A stretch of 64,000 bases of DNA from Nematostella vectensis (taxonomy: Eukaryota > Cnidaria > Anthozoa > Actiniaria > Edwardsiidae), in assembly GCF_932526225.1 (NCBI RefSeq), contig NC_064037.1:9714203-9778202 (forward strand), read 5' to 3'. The notes under the pieces were generated by a model. That model had not been told where the DNA came from. It worked only from the letters and a program-made list of their open reading frames with translations, and did no database searches. Shown piece after piece: positions 1-63,300 of the stretch; the stretch's first letter is position 1; each line of letters opens with the position of its first letter. The translations under genes and the position numbers were made by a program.

Positions 1-1338
1 TAGCGACCAAAGAACGCACGGTGCTGAGAGTGGCTTACTTCTGTACCATTGTCACTCCAGCTGTACCTCTGTTTAGCGACCTCAGCACGGTGCTGAGAGT
101 GGCTTATTTCTGTACCATTGTAACTGTAGCTGTACCTCTGTTTAGCGACCACAGCACGGTGCTGAGAGTGGCTTATTTCTGTACCATTGTAACTGCAGCT
201 GTACCTCTGTTTAGCGACCAAAGCACGGTGCTGAGAGTGGCTTATTTCTGTACCATTGTAACTGCAGCTGTACCTCTGTTTAGCGACCTCAGCACGGTGC
301 TGAGAGTGGCTTATTTCTGTACCATTGTAACTGCAGCTGTACCTCTGTTTAGCGACCAAAGCACGGTGCTGAGAGTGGCTTATTTCTGTACCATTGTAAC
401 TGCAGCTGTACCTCTGTTTAGCGACCTCAGCACGGTGCTGAGAGTGGCTTACTTCTGTACCATTGTAACTGCAGCTGTACCTCTGTTTAGCGACCTCAGC
501 ACGGTGCTGAGAGTGGCTTATTTCTATACCATTGTAACTGCAGCTGTACCTCTGTTTAGTGACCTCAGCACGGTGCTGAGAGTGGCTTATTTCTGTACCA
601 TTGTAACTGCAGCTGTACTTCTGTTTAGCGACCAAAGCACGGTGCTGAGGGTGGCTTATTTCTGTACCATTGTCACTCTAGCTGTACCTCTGTTTAGCGA
701 CCAAAGCACGGTGCTGAGAGTGGCTTATTTCTGTACCATTGTAACTGTAGCTGTACCTCTGTTTAGCGACCACAGCACGGTGCTGAGAGTGGCTTACTTC
801 TGTACCATTGTAACTGCAGCTGTACCTCTGTTTAGCGACCAAAGCACGGTGCTGAGGGTGGCTTATTTCTGTACCATTGTCACTCTAGCTGTACCTCTGT
901 TTAGCGACCAAAGCACGGTGCTGAGAGTGGCTTATTTCTGTACCATTGTAACTGCAGCTGTACCTCTGTTTAGCGACCACAGCACGGTGCTGAGAGTGGC
1001 TTACTTCTGTACCATTGTAACTGCAGCTGTACCTCTGTTTAGCGACCAAAGCACGGTGCTGAGAGTGGCTTATTTCTGTACCATTGTAACTGCAGCTGTA
1101 CCTCTGTTTAGCGACCACAGCACGGTGCTGAGAGTGGCTTACTTCTGTACCATTGTAACTGCAGCTGTACCTCTGTTTAGCGACCTCAGCACGGTGCTGA
1201 GAGTGGCTTATTTCTGTACCATTGTAACTGCAGCTGTACCTCTGTTTAGCGACCAAAGCACGGTGCTGAGAGTGGCTTATTTCTGTACCATTGTAACTGC
1301 AGCTGTACTTCTGTTTAGCGACCTCTGCACGCCTCTGA
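1..1338. repeat. 69-bp minisatellite, about 19 copies
   Basis: The unit is 69 bp, with sub-variants (CTC/CAC/AAA before GCACGGTGCTGAG). It contains a near-palindrome, CTCAGCACGGTGCTGAG. The period is divisible by three, so long open frames run through it on both strands. By comparison with the right arm it lies inside an intron between EGF exons. Confidence 0.95.
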
Positions 1339-1445
1339 GGGTGGTGCTTCATACCATTGTAACTATACAGCTGTACCTTTATCAAGTGACCAACCTCGCG
1401 AACTATACAGCTGTACCTTTATCAAGTGACCAACCTCGCGGCTTT
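1336..1445. repeat. About 40-bp tandem repeat, 2-3 copies
   Basis: The unit CGCGAACTATACAGCTGTACC...CAAGTGACCAACCT is repeated beside the minisatellite. The right arm has four copies at 49397-49565. Confidence 0.8.
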
Positions 1446-2104
1446 TAGTAACAATAGCATAATGTAACTTATTTAGCGCTAACGTTTAACCCAGGAAGTT
1501 TCTTTTCCAGAAATGGCTTATTTTTTATAGATTATTTTGTCGAGGGCCTGACAGGCGCAGTCATTTCTTTGTTTATTTTGGCTTGAATTTATCTCTCAAA
1601 AAGTCACGTGATCAATAATTGTCGCCTTGAGATAAATAGAAAAGCAGCAATTAAACTGAAAATATTTAGTTTTACGTCAAATTTCTGTCATCTCAATAGT
1701 AACTTGTTTACTTATATTACCATTTTGTCAACAAAAAGGTCAACAAAAGGTTCTTAGAACCACTTTTGACCGCTTAATGTAATAGTTATTAGTTAAAGCA
1801 TGGCATCGGGTAATTTTGTGATTCACATACTTTTACTAGTCATCCCGAGATTATTAAGCACGAAATGTTACTCATACCATGCTATAACTTTGTGATGGCA
1901 TGGCCACCGAGGAAATAAACCACAACTCAAAAAGATTTACATAGTTAAAGATTTACATAGTTGCTCAAAAGCTCAACAGTTTTGTTCTGTGACGTCACTG
2001 ACACGCATGCGTAAAGAAATTGCACATCATCCCATATGGATCCAGTTTAGTGTGATACCTTTGGAGGACCAATTTAATTACATGTATATTCCTCTCTGTT
2101 GCAG

Positions 2105-20125
<18,021 letters not shown>

Positions 20126-20600
20126 AGACAACGAACTGAGCTTGCAAGAAGTAATTTTCGTCTTTTGTTTTTGTGTGTTCTTTATGTGCGTGTTTGTGTG
20201 TTAGAAGAAAAATACATAGTATTTTTAGTCTATAAACGAGATTTATAGTGTAAAAGGAGATACCATGGCTTGGATTAACCGAAAGGTGTCCTTGCTAGGG
20301 GCCAGACTTGTAGCTTGTTCATTTTTGATGAACAATTATCCATCATATTATGTTCACCATAAGGCAAGTCTACAAGTGTTTGCTGCTACCTTGTAGAGAG
20401 TGGAGTGCTGTAATGCTGTAATGCTGCATCTATTTTTTTATACTTGTACACCAATTTTTGTAATTTCGTATGAAAATTTAATGACACATCGAGTGATCTA
20501 AAATGCTAAATGAATAAAATTCTTAGGTAATGGATTTAAGTAATTAAGGATGGTTTCATACAAATGGCTTGTTTTTACAATGGAAAGAGTTTGAGAAAAT
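20126..20600 (+). other. Gene A 3' flank / probable 3' UTR to the inner arm boundary
   Basis: AT-rich non-coding sequence follows the stop codon. It is mirrored at 29603-30094 in the right arm, and homology stops abruptly after GAGAAAAT at 20593-20600. No gene is seen here. Confidence 0.6.
20513..20518 (+). promoter_or_regulatory. Candidate poly(A) signal of gene A
   Basis: A canonical AATAAA lies 388 bases after the gene A stop codon, just before the inner end of the left arm. The matching place in the right arm reads AAAAAA. Use of this signal is inferred. Confidence 0.4.
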
Positions 20601-23600
20601 AAGCCCCGCCCCCATTTTCCAAAGTGAGAGAAATTCCAATATGGCGGCCATTACCGTTACGAGCCCAGTCAAGAAAGAATACCCCCAAATCTAATAATTT
20701 GATATCAAACGAATAAATTATTTCCCAAATGAAAGAGAAGATATGTTTGATTTGCACTTCAAGCCTTTCTTGGCAGCAAGAAATGCATATTTGTTTTAGA
20801 ATTCGTACATTTACGGCGCGATTTTAAATCTCCCGCCTTTCCCTTCGACGCCATTTTTGGTATGCTTACCTTCTCGACTCTCCTAGGTAAGGATTTGGTG
20901 AGCTTGGGCCCGCAATGACCAGTTATTGCTTAGCAGTCTATCCTAAGGGATTATGCGTGCAACAGGGTGCAAACAAAGCTAAAGTTTGCCATTCTTAGCG
21001 TGTTTAGAAAACATGTTTCGTTTAGCGGTTTCGCCTCATTTCTTCGCACTTTTCTTGGCCGAGAGCATTCGTATTTCAATTAGACATTCGGTGAAATAAT
21101 GAAGAGCATTGTACTCTGGAAAGAAGCACCTAAAATGGGGAGAAGAGGAAAGGAAGACAGGAAGAAAAAACAGTGCAGAAAATAATCTGTGTTTTTGTAA
21201 GTTCTGTACAGAATTAGCACACAAAAAAGTAGGACATAATTAAACATAAGCAGCAAACATCAGGTATAAAAAATCAAGATATAAGTCACTTTACAGCTGT
21301 AGTGTAAGAGGACACTTCAGTAAAACTCATTCTAGTGAAACAACAGGTGTAAACAAAAATGCAAAGTGTGCCTATCTGCTGTTGTACATATGTATAAGAA
21401 TTAACCAAAAATCCATAAAGTGTTTTGACATTTACCTAAGCAGGAAGAAAATATGGTGTAGTGGGCAGGTCAGGGGATGTTGAACACCAGTCTACTTTGA
21501 CAGAAAGTCAATTTGTCAAGATTGATCTTTTTACCAAATTTAATAGTTGATCAATACATGTTAACCATGATCAGGCTTCAGCAATTAACCCCAGTTTCAT
21601 AATAAGATATTTCAGTGGCATCCAGGGAATGTGCAAGTGAAACTCTGATATATACATTATCTAGGGTGGTCATTACCTTCTTTTCTCTGGTGCCATCCTG
21701 ACTTCTTGATCCAGAAGATAAAGAAAGGCTAAGGGAATTTGTCAACTTACCATCACCCGTCTATCATTTATAAGTATACTCAACAGAGTACTAGGTACAC
21801 ATGTTTGAATAGGGAGTATAGTGCAGTCAACTTGATTTCTTGGAGAGCATTATGTCATTAGACAATTGTGCCTACTTGCTAATTTATCAGATGCAGGGTT
21901 AAATGTAGGGTTTAGTTACGTCCCAATAAAATGCAACACTTACTATTTGTCTGTACGAAACAAGGGATTGGTATACATAAAAAAAAAAACATTTGTTTCA
22001 ATATTTGTTTATATAGTGCATAACTGGCTCACCTAAACAGCAGAAAACCCTTTGTACAACGTCTCAGCTTGTATACTTACACATATGTACACCAAACAAC
22101 TGAAGGGCTACTAAAGAAATGCCTGATATCCATCTAAGATAGTTGGAGCCATAATTGAGTCTATCTTTCTACTTTTTAGATCAGAATGCACCTGTATAAT
22201 ATTTTGTTTTTATCATGCAATCTATGATGACTACAAATGACTACAAATAATAACAATTGAATAAGCTGTGTTTCTATTTGTTGAAAAAGGGGTCTGGATC
22301 CTTAGTTTTATAAAGGGGTTGCCCAAACATGTGTTTTATACTTTATAAGTTAAATTATACAAAATAGAGACATGACTTTTACTGTTTTGATTCAATGGAT
22401 ATCCCTCCCCCTGTCTCTAAATTTCCTCTACTGTAAGAATGAGAAGTCTTGAACTGAATGGATAAAAGACAAGGCAAACACTTCAGTAACACATAAAATC
22501 ATTTTGATAGCAACGAAACATGTTTCCTTTATAAAGGAATTTTTATGATTTAAAATCACAAGGAAAATGTAATACTGTATATGTCTATGTATTTGCTTTA
22601 TCTTGAGGAATATATCTTGTTGATTATTCAGATGTCACTATGACTCGCTTCTTGTGTATAGCTAGGATGAAATCATATAATTAATTAGAAATTATATATA
22701 ATAGATTCAACATTCAAGTTTGGCCCCCAATCAATTCAGAAAGATTTACTAAACTGTTTGGTTAACATTACTAGAATACAAATAATTGACTGCTTTCACT
22801 GTTGATTTATGTGTATTGATAGAAAGATCCCAACAATAAAAAACACTACCATTCACTACATATTTATACTTAAATTCCAACTTATAGTAGCTTGTAAAAA
22901 GAATTAAAACTTCACACACCACAAAACAATCTTGTCCGAGTTCGAGGCGATGTAAAAATAAAAACAAACAACAGGAAAGCAAGATTTGATCTACAAGCAT
23001 CATCTTTTCTATGGAGGCCTGCATTACTTCTATCGGCAGTTATGTGGACAAAGTCAAGATGAATTTTCTAGCAAAACAGAGTTTCCCCGCTACTTTAAGT
23101 ACATATAAGCTTTTGATGACTTATTTAAATCCTGTTTTTTTTAGTTTTAAAAATATGAAAAGTACATTTTAGGCATAAAATCTCACCTTTTTCGAGGTTT
23201 GCAATCGTTGTTTTCTGGTCATGCGTTTGCTCGTTTTTTTTTTTTGCGTAAATCACGATGGTTTCGTAGCTTTATTTCTACTGAGTTTCGTTATTTACAC
23301 ATTCTATCGGACTAGAAGGTAGAATTGGCATTATTATACACCAGGAAGCGCTTTGAAACCTCTCCCCTCTGCATTTTGTACTTGACTTTTGCCGCCATCT
23401 TGAATTTGATCCTCACTCCTCGGCGGTTGATTGACAAATGAGCCGATGCTTCCCTGGGAAGCGGCCTTTTACACCGCGCCTTCTAGTCTTGTCGCTTAGT
23501 GTTTCAATCTATACATAGCGGACAAAAGCACCAAACTTGGCATAAAGATAGCCAAGAGGATGCCCACCGGTACCACTTTAGGATTTTGTGTAATAACGGA

Positions 23601-25500
23601 ATAAAAATTAGAAAAAAGCGTCAATCACGGGCTCGCTGTGGTGAAATTTTAAAAATCTTGTATTTCCAAAACTAAGGCGAAATATCTGATTTTTTTGGTA
23701 GGGGAAATATAACAGTATTTGTTAATATTTCAAGATAAAACTGTCGTCGGCTGCATTAAAATGACTTATTTATGAGAAAACGTTTCAAAGCTAGACCCAA
23801 TCCCCCTCACGGTTATCCAAGATGGCGGCTTTTATTGGCACTGTATATGCTGTAAGTACCTCATAAGATCGCGTATTTTAGGTAAAAAAGCTCATTCTTT
23901 ATGTATCAAGGACGTACAATGTCTATAACCTACTAAATATGAATTTTTGTCTTAATTTATTTCTTCTAAATCTGCGATTAATCGCAATTATCGGGTATTT
24001 TGACGTTTTATAAATAAAAAGAGGTAGAGATGGATTTAATAAGGGAGCTTTGTAAGTGTCTATCAACTAGACACCAAAAGCCAATAAGATGCTTTAGATA
24101 TGCCTCCTTAATCAAAGTTATTAGGTTGTAATTCGTTTCTTGAGAATAGTAGAGGATTTGGATGTTCTGCAGAAGAAACATCTGTAGAAACTCTTTGTCG
24201 CAAATAACGCAAAATGGAACAGGAATTGTCACAAATTTGCGGTATTAATGCTCGAAGCAGTTTTTAAAAAAAGCTGACCAGCAGAGGCACTACGAAAAAA
24301 ACAGTGCTTATTGCTCCCTACGTGTGCATCATGGTGATGGGGTTGAACGCATCGCATGCTTTTAAGAGGATAGCAACCAACCTCCAACGAATCGCCGCAC
24401 CAATAGAGGACTATTTTATTATTCATATGTCTTAATGATGACCTCAGGGATGGAAAGGGCCGTGGAGCATAAGAAAAGGAAAGGTCTCCAGGAAGCGAGA
24501 AAGGATGATAAAAAAGTATAGAGCTTTTGTCAGGCTTATAGAATATATTAACAGAATATATAAGTGGAAGCTGTTGAAAATGGTACGTTCCTTTTTCTGA
24601 TGTCCGAGCTCCACAATGTACATAAAACACTCTTGGGAGATTTTGGGAATGAGAAATCCTTTAAATGTTTTCTACTGAAGGACAGAGTTTTAGAGGCTTT
24701 TCCTAAGGCGCGGATCAGTGATCGGCGGATGGTATTGTAATGTAGGGAAAAAAGTTATTCTGAAAGAAACTGAAAGAGCCTTTTCAGAATGATGCGCGTA
24801 CGCAAGCATGTGCCCAGGGTCCGCGGGGATTTCTTTTCCAAACAGAGGATTTTTCTTTGAGGTGCCGAAGAAACGACGGTGCTATAAACAAGTGTTCAAA
24901 AACTCTAGTGCTGACGATACTAGCGTCAACCTTAAGAGAGGACACGTTCAGCCCAAAACCTGACGTAAGCCAGAATTATTCTATTATTCTAACGATAAGA
25001 AGGTTTTGAGCGCCATATCTGTAGACGCCAGCCACCACTGCCAATCTATATTAGTTCGATATCCTTTTTTTTTTTTACAAAATGAAAATTAAAACATGGG
25101 ACGCTATTAGCTTGTGTTTTTGGCTTCATACGACCGAGTGGTTGGAAGCCATGGGCGTCTGCCGGCTACCCCGCTTTGGCCTAACTAGCATGGGGTAGAG
25201 CGAGGCTCTCGCCTCGGAAACAGTTGTGATACTTTGATTTTGAAATAACATAGGGCCGTAACGAAAAGATAAACAAATGATCCAAGTTGTCATGGTATAA
25301 TTTATCAACGCACAATAGGCTATAAAAAAATCCCCCTCATCGGCAGCATATTTTTTTCCTGCTAATGGGCCTATTAATACAGCCGCGCTGGTTAAATTAA
25401 AGCTTTATAGCCCTTAATATAATACTTAGAGAACTCATTGAAAAAAAATTTCATGTTAGCAAAAGGGATGTAAATAAAGTAGAATAATTGCTCTTTATCT
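20601..25500. other. Spacer, left part: no gene supported
   Basis: AT-rich sequence between the arms with no convincing exon chain. Several ATGGCGGC / GCCGCCAT motifs occur (about 20639, 23391 and 23820). The one at 23820 reads ATGGCGGCTTTTATTGG and is followed by a GTAAGT donor 30 nt after the ATG, so it could be a first exon. No continuation was identified. Confidence 0.5.
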
Positions 25501-27149
25501 ATGGATCCACTAATGGTACCGGTGGCCACCGGTCACAAAATTGATTACCATCCTCTAGGCTATATTTGTACCAAGTTTGGTTGTTTTAGTGACCCAACTA
25601 TTCCTTGCATCAATGACCTTCCAGCAGAAGAAGCCATCTACCATAGAAAATGTTTCCAGTATTTCATTGCTGGTAGATCTTTGTCGATGCTATGCGGCTT
25701 GACAAAAGGACAGCCTCCGAAGAAGCGAGGACGTCGAAGTATAGTAGAAGACGAAAGCAATAAGTCTGCGTCTGCACGTGCTTGAGTATCTAGAAAAGAA
25801 TGACGACGAAACAGTCACTCTAGACGAGCTCCTTGAAATACTGAAACATAAAGCAGGTGATGATGGTGTGTTTGCAAAAAGAACACCACAGAGACAGTTG
25901 GAGACACATTATGGAAACAAGGTAACAATTATATCAGTGAAACAACCACCACTTATAGTCACACTCAATAACAACGTGAACAAAATTATCCATGATGCGC
26001 ATCCGAAAACGGAGAGCTGGAAAGATATTGATACTTTGATTGATATCGTCAGTGAGTATATAAGAAACGACATAAAGAGTGCAGAAAAACACTCCCAAGT
26101 ATACCCAGATGCTGAGAATATCAAGTCCATTGATCACAACCTCTCTGTCTTACCAGCATCCCTCCGTAAGTTTCTTGGTGGCATAATCAAAAGCAAAAAT
26201 GCTGACTTACAAACGGCATCAATTAGTCAAGCCATGATGAGTGTCACGTGTCCTAGAGGCTTCCTATCCCCTTTACAAGTAGGTATATGTGTGACATTGG
26301 ACCATAAGTATGGGCTCCGTGACCTGATTGATCTTCTCAGTAATTTTGGTTTCTGCGCATCGTATTTTGAAGCCACCCTTTATAAGAAAAACGCTGCCGT
26401 AACACAAGGTGTGGGCGTAGATACAGAGAACGCGTTACTTCATTTGAAGACAACGTGGACCACAACGCAAATACGCCATCAAGCGCAGAGCGGACACTCA
26501 GTTATCAGAGTCACTTTTTCTTCATGCTGTTAGTGTCTGTGATACCACCTTCAAGGCCGTATGGAATCGGGAAAGTCGGGGTTCTGAAGAAATATGCTGC
26601 CCTTGCAGAATGTGCTGCAACGTTTATGGCAAGCGAGTCTTCTAAAGTGGCCATAGAAACAGCTGACGAAAAGGCCCTTCTCATAATGTATGGAAGCAAA
26701 GTGGATGATCTGAAAACCGCAAGGCTCCAGAGGTTTCAAACGGAAGTGGCCACAGCAGCAGGTACGTACGTATGTACCCCCGGAGAAGCTTCCGCCGACA
26801 TAAGACGCCGCCCGATTTCACAGTCACCGTGTCTTTTATCAGGTCCAGGCATGGAAAGGGAACGATGTTTCTCCTGAGGATTGGGGATTGGCGGTAACCT
26901 GAACAGGCCTTGTTCCTGTGCGGATGTCAGAGCCAGCAGCCAGCAGCCCCAGCGCAGCTTCTGCGAAACATCAAGTGCAATTGTGGTGGTCATTGTGAGA
27001 CAAGATCATGCACCTGCTTCAAGAACGGGCTTCAGTGCACTCCAGCGTGTGGCCAATGTAAGGGCATTGCGTGCCTCAACTCTCCTGAAGTGGATCGTGA
27101 GGACTTTGATGCGATGTACACCTGGCATAATCAGATTTCCGCATTTTAA
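25501..27149 (+). pseudogene. Degenerate multicopy invertebrate gene with CXC (tesmin/TSO1-like) C-terminus
   Basis: Segments in three frames, in order, match a multicopy uncharacterized protein family I recall from cnidarians and molluscs. They are an N-terminal part with H-R-K-C-F-Q-Y-F (25501-25782); L-E-Y-L-E-K-N-D-D-E, I-S-Q-A-M-M and L-S-P-L-Q-V-G-I (25778-26440); and D-N-V-D-H-N-A-N-T in a shifted frame from about 26440. The last is a cysteine cluster, C-N-C-G-G-H-C-E-T-R-S-C-T-C (to 27149). Frame changes near 25778 and 26440, plus stops TAA at 26801 and TGA at 26900 inside otherwise alignable sequence, mark it as broken. Its spread suggests a mobile or amplified gene family, but the element type is not identified. 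Confidence 0.65.
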
Positions 27150-28631
27150 AGAAAAATCAAAAGTGATTTTTGTCTCGGAAGAGCTACGGCATAATATTGT
27201 ATTTTTTTACCGTGTCTATACCGCCCGAGTGTGTGATTTCAGGAAAATTGGTCGCATTGAAAACAAGCATTGCGTCCTCGTAAATTGATTTTATCGCCTT
27301 TATTAAATCACTTAACGGCCATTATGCATGAAAAACAATATCAAGTTATCTAAGTATCTAGTATTGGGTGTTTATTTGCTATTATTTGAAATATGTAGGT
27401 AAAATTTAGCGTGAAGGCGATTCTATTGGATTTGGCGGCCATCTTGGATTAGAAATCTTAAAAAAAGAAATGTTTTGCAAGCTCAGGTTTCGATTTAATG
27501 CCATTTTTACATGTATCGAGATGCAATAAACATGTTGAGATGTTTAAATTTCTCATGTGTGATTGTGTGACTGTTTTGATTTGAGTTTTTGCTAAAAAAT
27601 GGCGGCAATCTTGGATTTTCGTTGGTTGAAATAAAGAGGTTGCCATGGTCGGATTAGGGTGGATTTTTTTGTGCACTATTTGGATGCATATAAACAGAGT
27701 AAAGATAAATTGGCTTTGTTACAAATTTTGTAGAACGTAAATCATTCGTTTACTGGACTATAATGTGTTCTCAGAGCCTTCTTCGCGTTTCAAGCTAAAT
27801 TGATATTTTCGTTTGGATGGGTACAGCTCAACGTCTCCGGATTGGGTTTCTTCGCAAGATTGGCATTTATGTCGTTATGCCTTTGAGAACTCAATCGACC
27901 CGACAAAAGAAAGGTGTGCTGGGGTCAGTACGCAGCTCTTACAAGCTGCAATTTGATTGGGCAAATGAACAATATCCGCACCTCGACACAAAGAACGAGA
28001 AGAATAGAGACAAAAGAACTCCGTTGTAGAACAAAGATAATAGGAGACAAAGCAGCTGCGTACTTCTCGTGTGCTGACCTCGATGCATAATTGCTCGGAG
28101 GCGAGGCAACAAAGTCCATTCTTGACAAGTAGTGTAGTTATCAGTTACCTCATAACACTTGTGACCCGGCAAGGGAAAACGTACACTAGCGATAACGTTT
28201 TAGGGCTAAAATAAAATTTATTTCGCTAAAATAAAATTTATTTCGCTAAAACAAAGGGACGCGAAAATGAATAAAGTGTTGTTGGGTAAAACGTTAGTCA
28301 TTCAATAAGCTTTATGGAAACACCTTTTCTAACTTTAATGTACCAAGTACCGCAAGGGGTTGAATTCGGCAATTTTGAACTGTATTTATATATTTTTTTG
28401 GAACTAAATCTAGCTATGGCATGTTTTTGTTACAGTTTTGATGATTTTGCTTGATTTGGTCTTCAAATAGAGAAAATCGCGGACAGCCTCTATAAAGCGG
28501 ACAACCTCTTTTTAGCAGACAACCTCTATCATAATGGTAGAACCTCTTTTAAACGGCCATTATAATCCTGATAATGGGTACAACAGTAAAAGATGTGGTT
28601 CAGACACATAAGCTGCGAGTGCGATTCACCG
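27150..28631. other. Spacer, middle part: non-coding
   Basis: No gene is supported. Two more GGCGGC-A/C-ATCTTGG motifs lie at about 27433 and 27601. A 20-bp unit (CGCTAAAATAAAATTTATTT) repeats at 28204-28253, and a degenerate repeat of about 21 bp (GCGGACAACCTCT) lies at 28479-28545. Confidence 0.5.
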
Positions 28632-29591
28632 TAGCCTGAGTATCAGGCGCTTTTTTTTTTTTCAAAAGTCGGAGAAATAAAAGTACGTCCGACACAAATA
28701 CTTCCGCCCCATTTCAGGCCATTGACAAAATACGTCGGCTGTCAATTTTCCAATGACTCGCGTGGTGGCACAATCAAATGCCCAAATCAAATTCTAAACA
28801 GAATTTATGTAAAACAAAACTACATTGGTGTTATATGCAAGGGTAATAATTTTAGTTACGACGAACCCCGGTTCGCTAAATGGGGGGGCCTAAATGATTT
28901 GAAACGCAAAGATAGTTCACGGCTCAGGAGATTTACGATATGACTACAGATCCACACATCACTAACTCGCAACAGGATATTCACATCACCAATTTACTAC
29001 AGGCTTTTTCGTCTAAATAGACAAACCGCTTCTTGAACTCAAATGCCATTATTTGATAAGCTCACAAGATCAACAACTCGCGGGAAGTGCCGCAAACAAT
29101 CCCAAGCATTCTTCGTGCTCTCACAGACAAATTTCTCGAATATTCGGCGCCTGGCCTGTCTAAAAATTTGATAGCTACTACTAATAATGACCGTAGTATT
29201 AAGCAACTTCTATGACATCCAGCGCCTTTGATATAACTAGTAGATCTTTGCTTCGAAAACGGATACCAATGAGAAATAAACACACACAATGAACGGCCTG
29301 GGCAAAACATTTGAACATCTAACCTGAGTTAGATAAGAAAATGTATATTTTTTAAATGTTATAGAAAACGTCCGCCATTACTCTGAGAACGAGCAGTCGA
29401 CGGGTTAGGGCACTATATATAGCTGAACCAATCAGCGCGTCCCATTCGAGTACCCTTTGTTTTTTCTACCAATCTGGAGCCATGCCGGCATCCGGCATGA
29501 GAATATGCGATTTGAACATTACTTGTATCAGGCCCTTGTCTTGTTTCTCGCCGGCGCGATAGAAACATAGTGGGGCCTGATACTCAGGTTA
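28632..29591. mobile_element. 960-bp non-autonomous TIR element with 9-bp target duplication
   Basis: The left end is TAGCCTGAGTATCAGGC and the right end is its inverse with one mismatch (GCCTGATACTCAGGTTA). Both ends are flanked by the direct repeat GATTCACCG (28623-28631 and 29592-29600). No transposase frame is present. The right end also folds: GTATCAGGCCC near 29525 pairs with GGGGCCTGATAC, with an inner TGTTTCT/AGAAACA stem. A 9-bp duplication is typical of Mutator-like elements, but the superfamily is not proven. Confidence 0.75.
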
Positions 29592-30094
29592 GATTCACCG
29601 CAATTTTCTCAAGCTCTTCCCATTGTAAAAACACAAGCCATTTGTATGAAACCATCCTTTATTTCTTAAATCCATTACCTTAGAATTTTTTTCATTTAGC
29701 ATTTTAGATCACTCGATGTGTCATTAAATTTTCATACGAAATTACAAAAATTGGTGTACAAGTTTAAAAAAATAGATGTAGCATTACAACATTACAGCAC
29801 TCCACTCTCTACAAGGTAGCAGCAAACACTTGTAGACTTGCCTTATGGTGTACTTTATATGATGGAAAATTTGTTCATCAAAAATTGTTCATCGAAAATG
29901 AACAAACTACAAGACTGGCCCCTAACAAGGACACCTTTCGGTTAATCCAAGCCATGGTATCTCCTTTTACACTATAAATCTCGTTTATATACTAAAAATA
30001 CTATGTATTTTTCTTCTAACACACAAACACGCACACAAAGAACACACAAAAACAAAAGACGAAAATTACTTCTTGCAAGCTCAGTCCGTTTTCT

Positions 30095-63300
<33,206 letters not shown>

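Noticed and set aside
21-1448. Open frame of 475 codons with a 23-residue repeat
   Set aside because: The minisatellite period (69 bp) is a multiple of three, so open frames appear on both strands. The right arm places the tract inside an intron.
25778-26533. A 251-codon frame as an intact gene
   Set aside because: Homology continues in other frames before and after it, with internal stops, so it is part of a broken copy.
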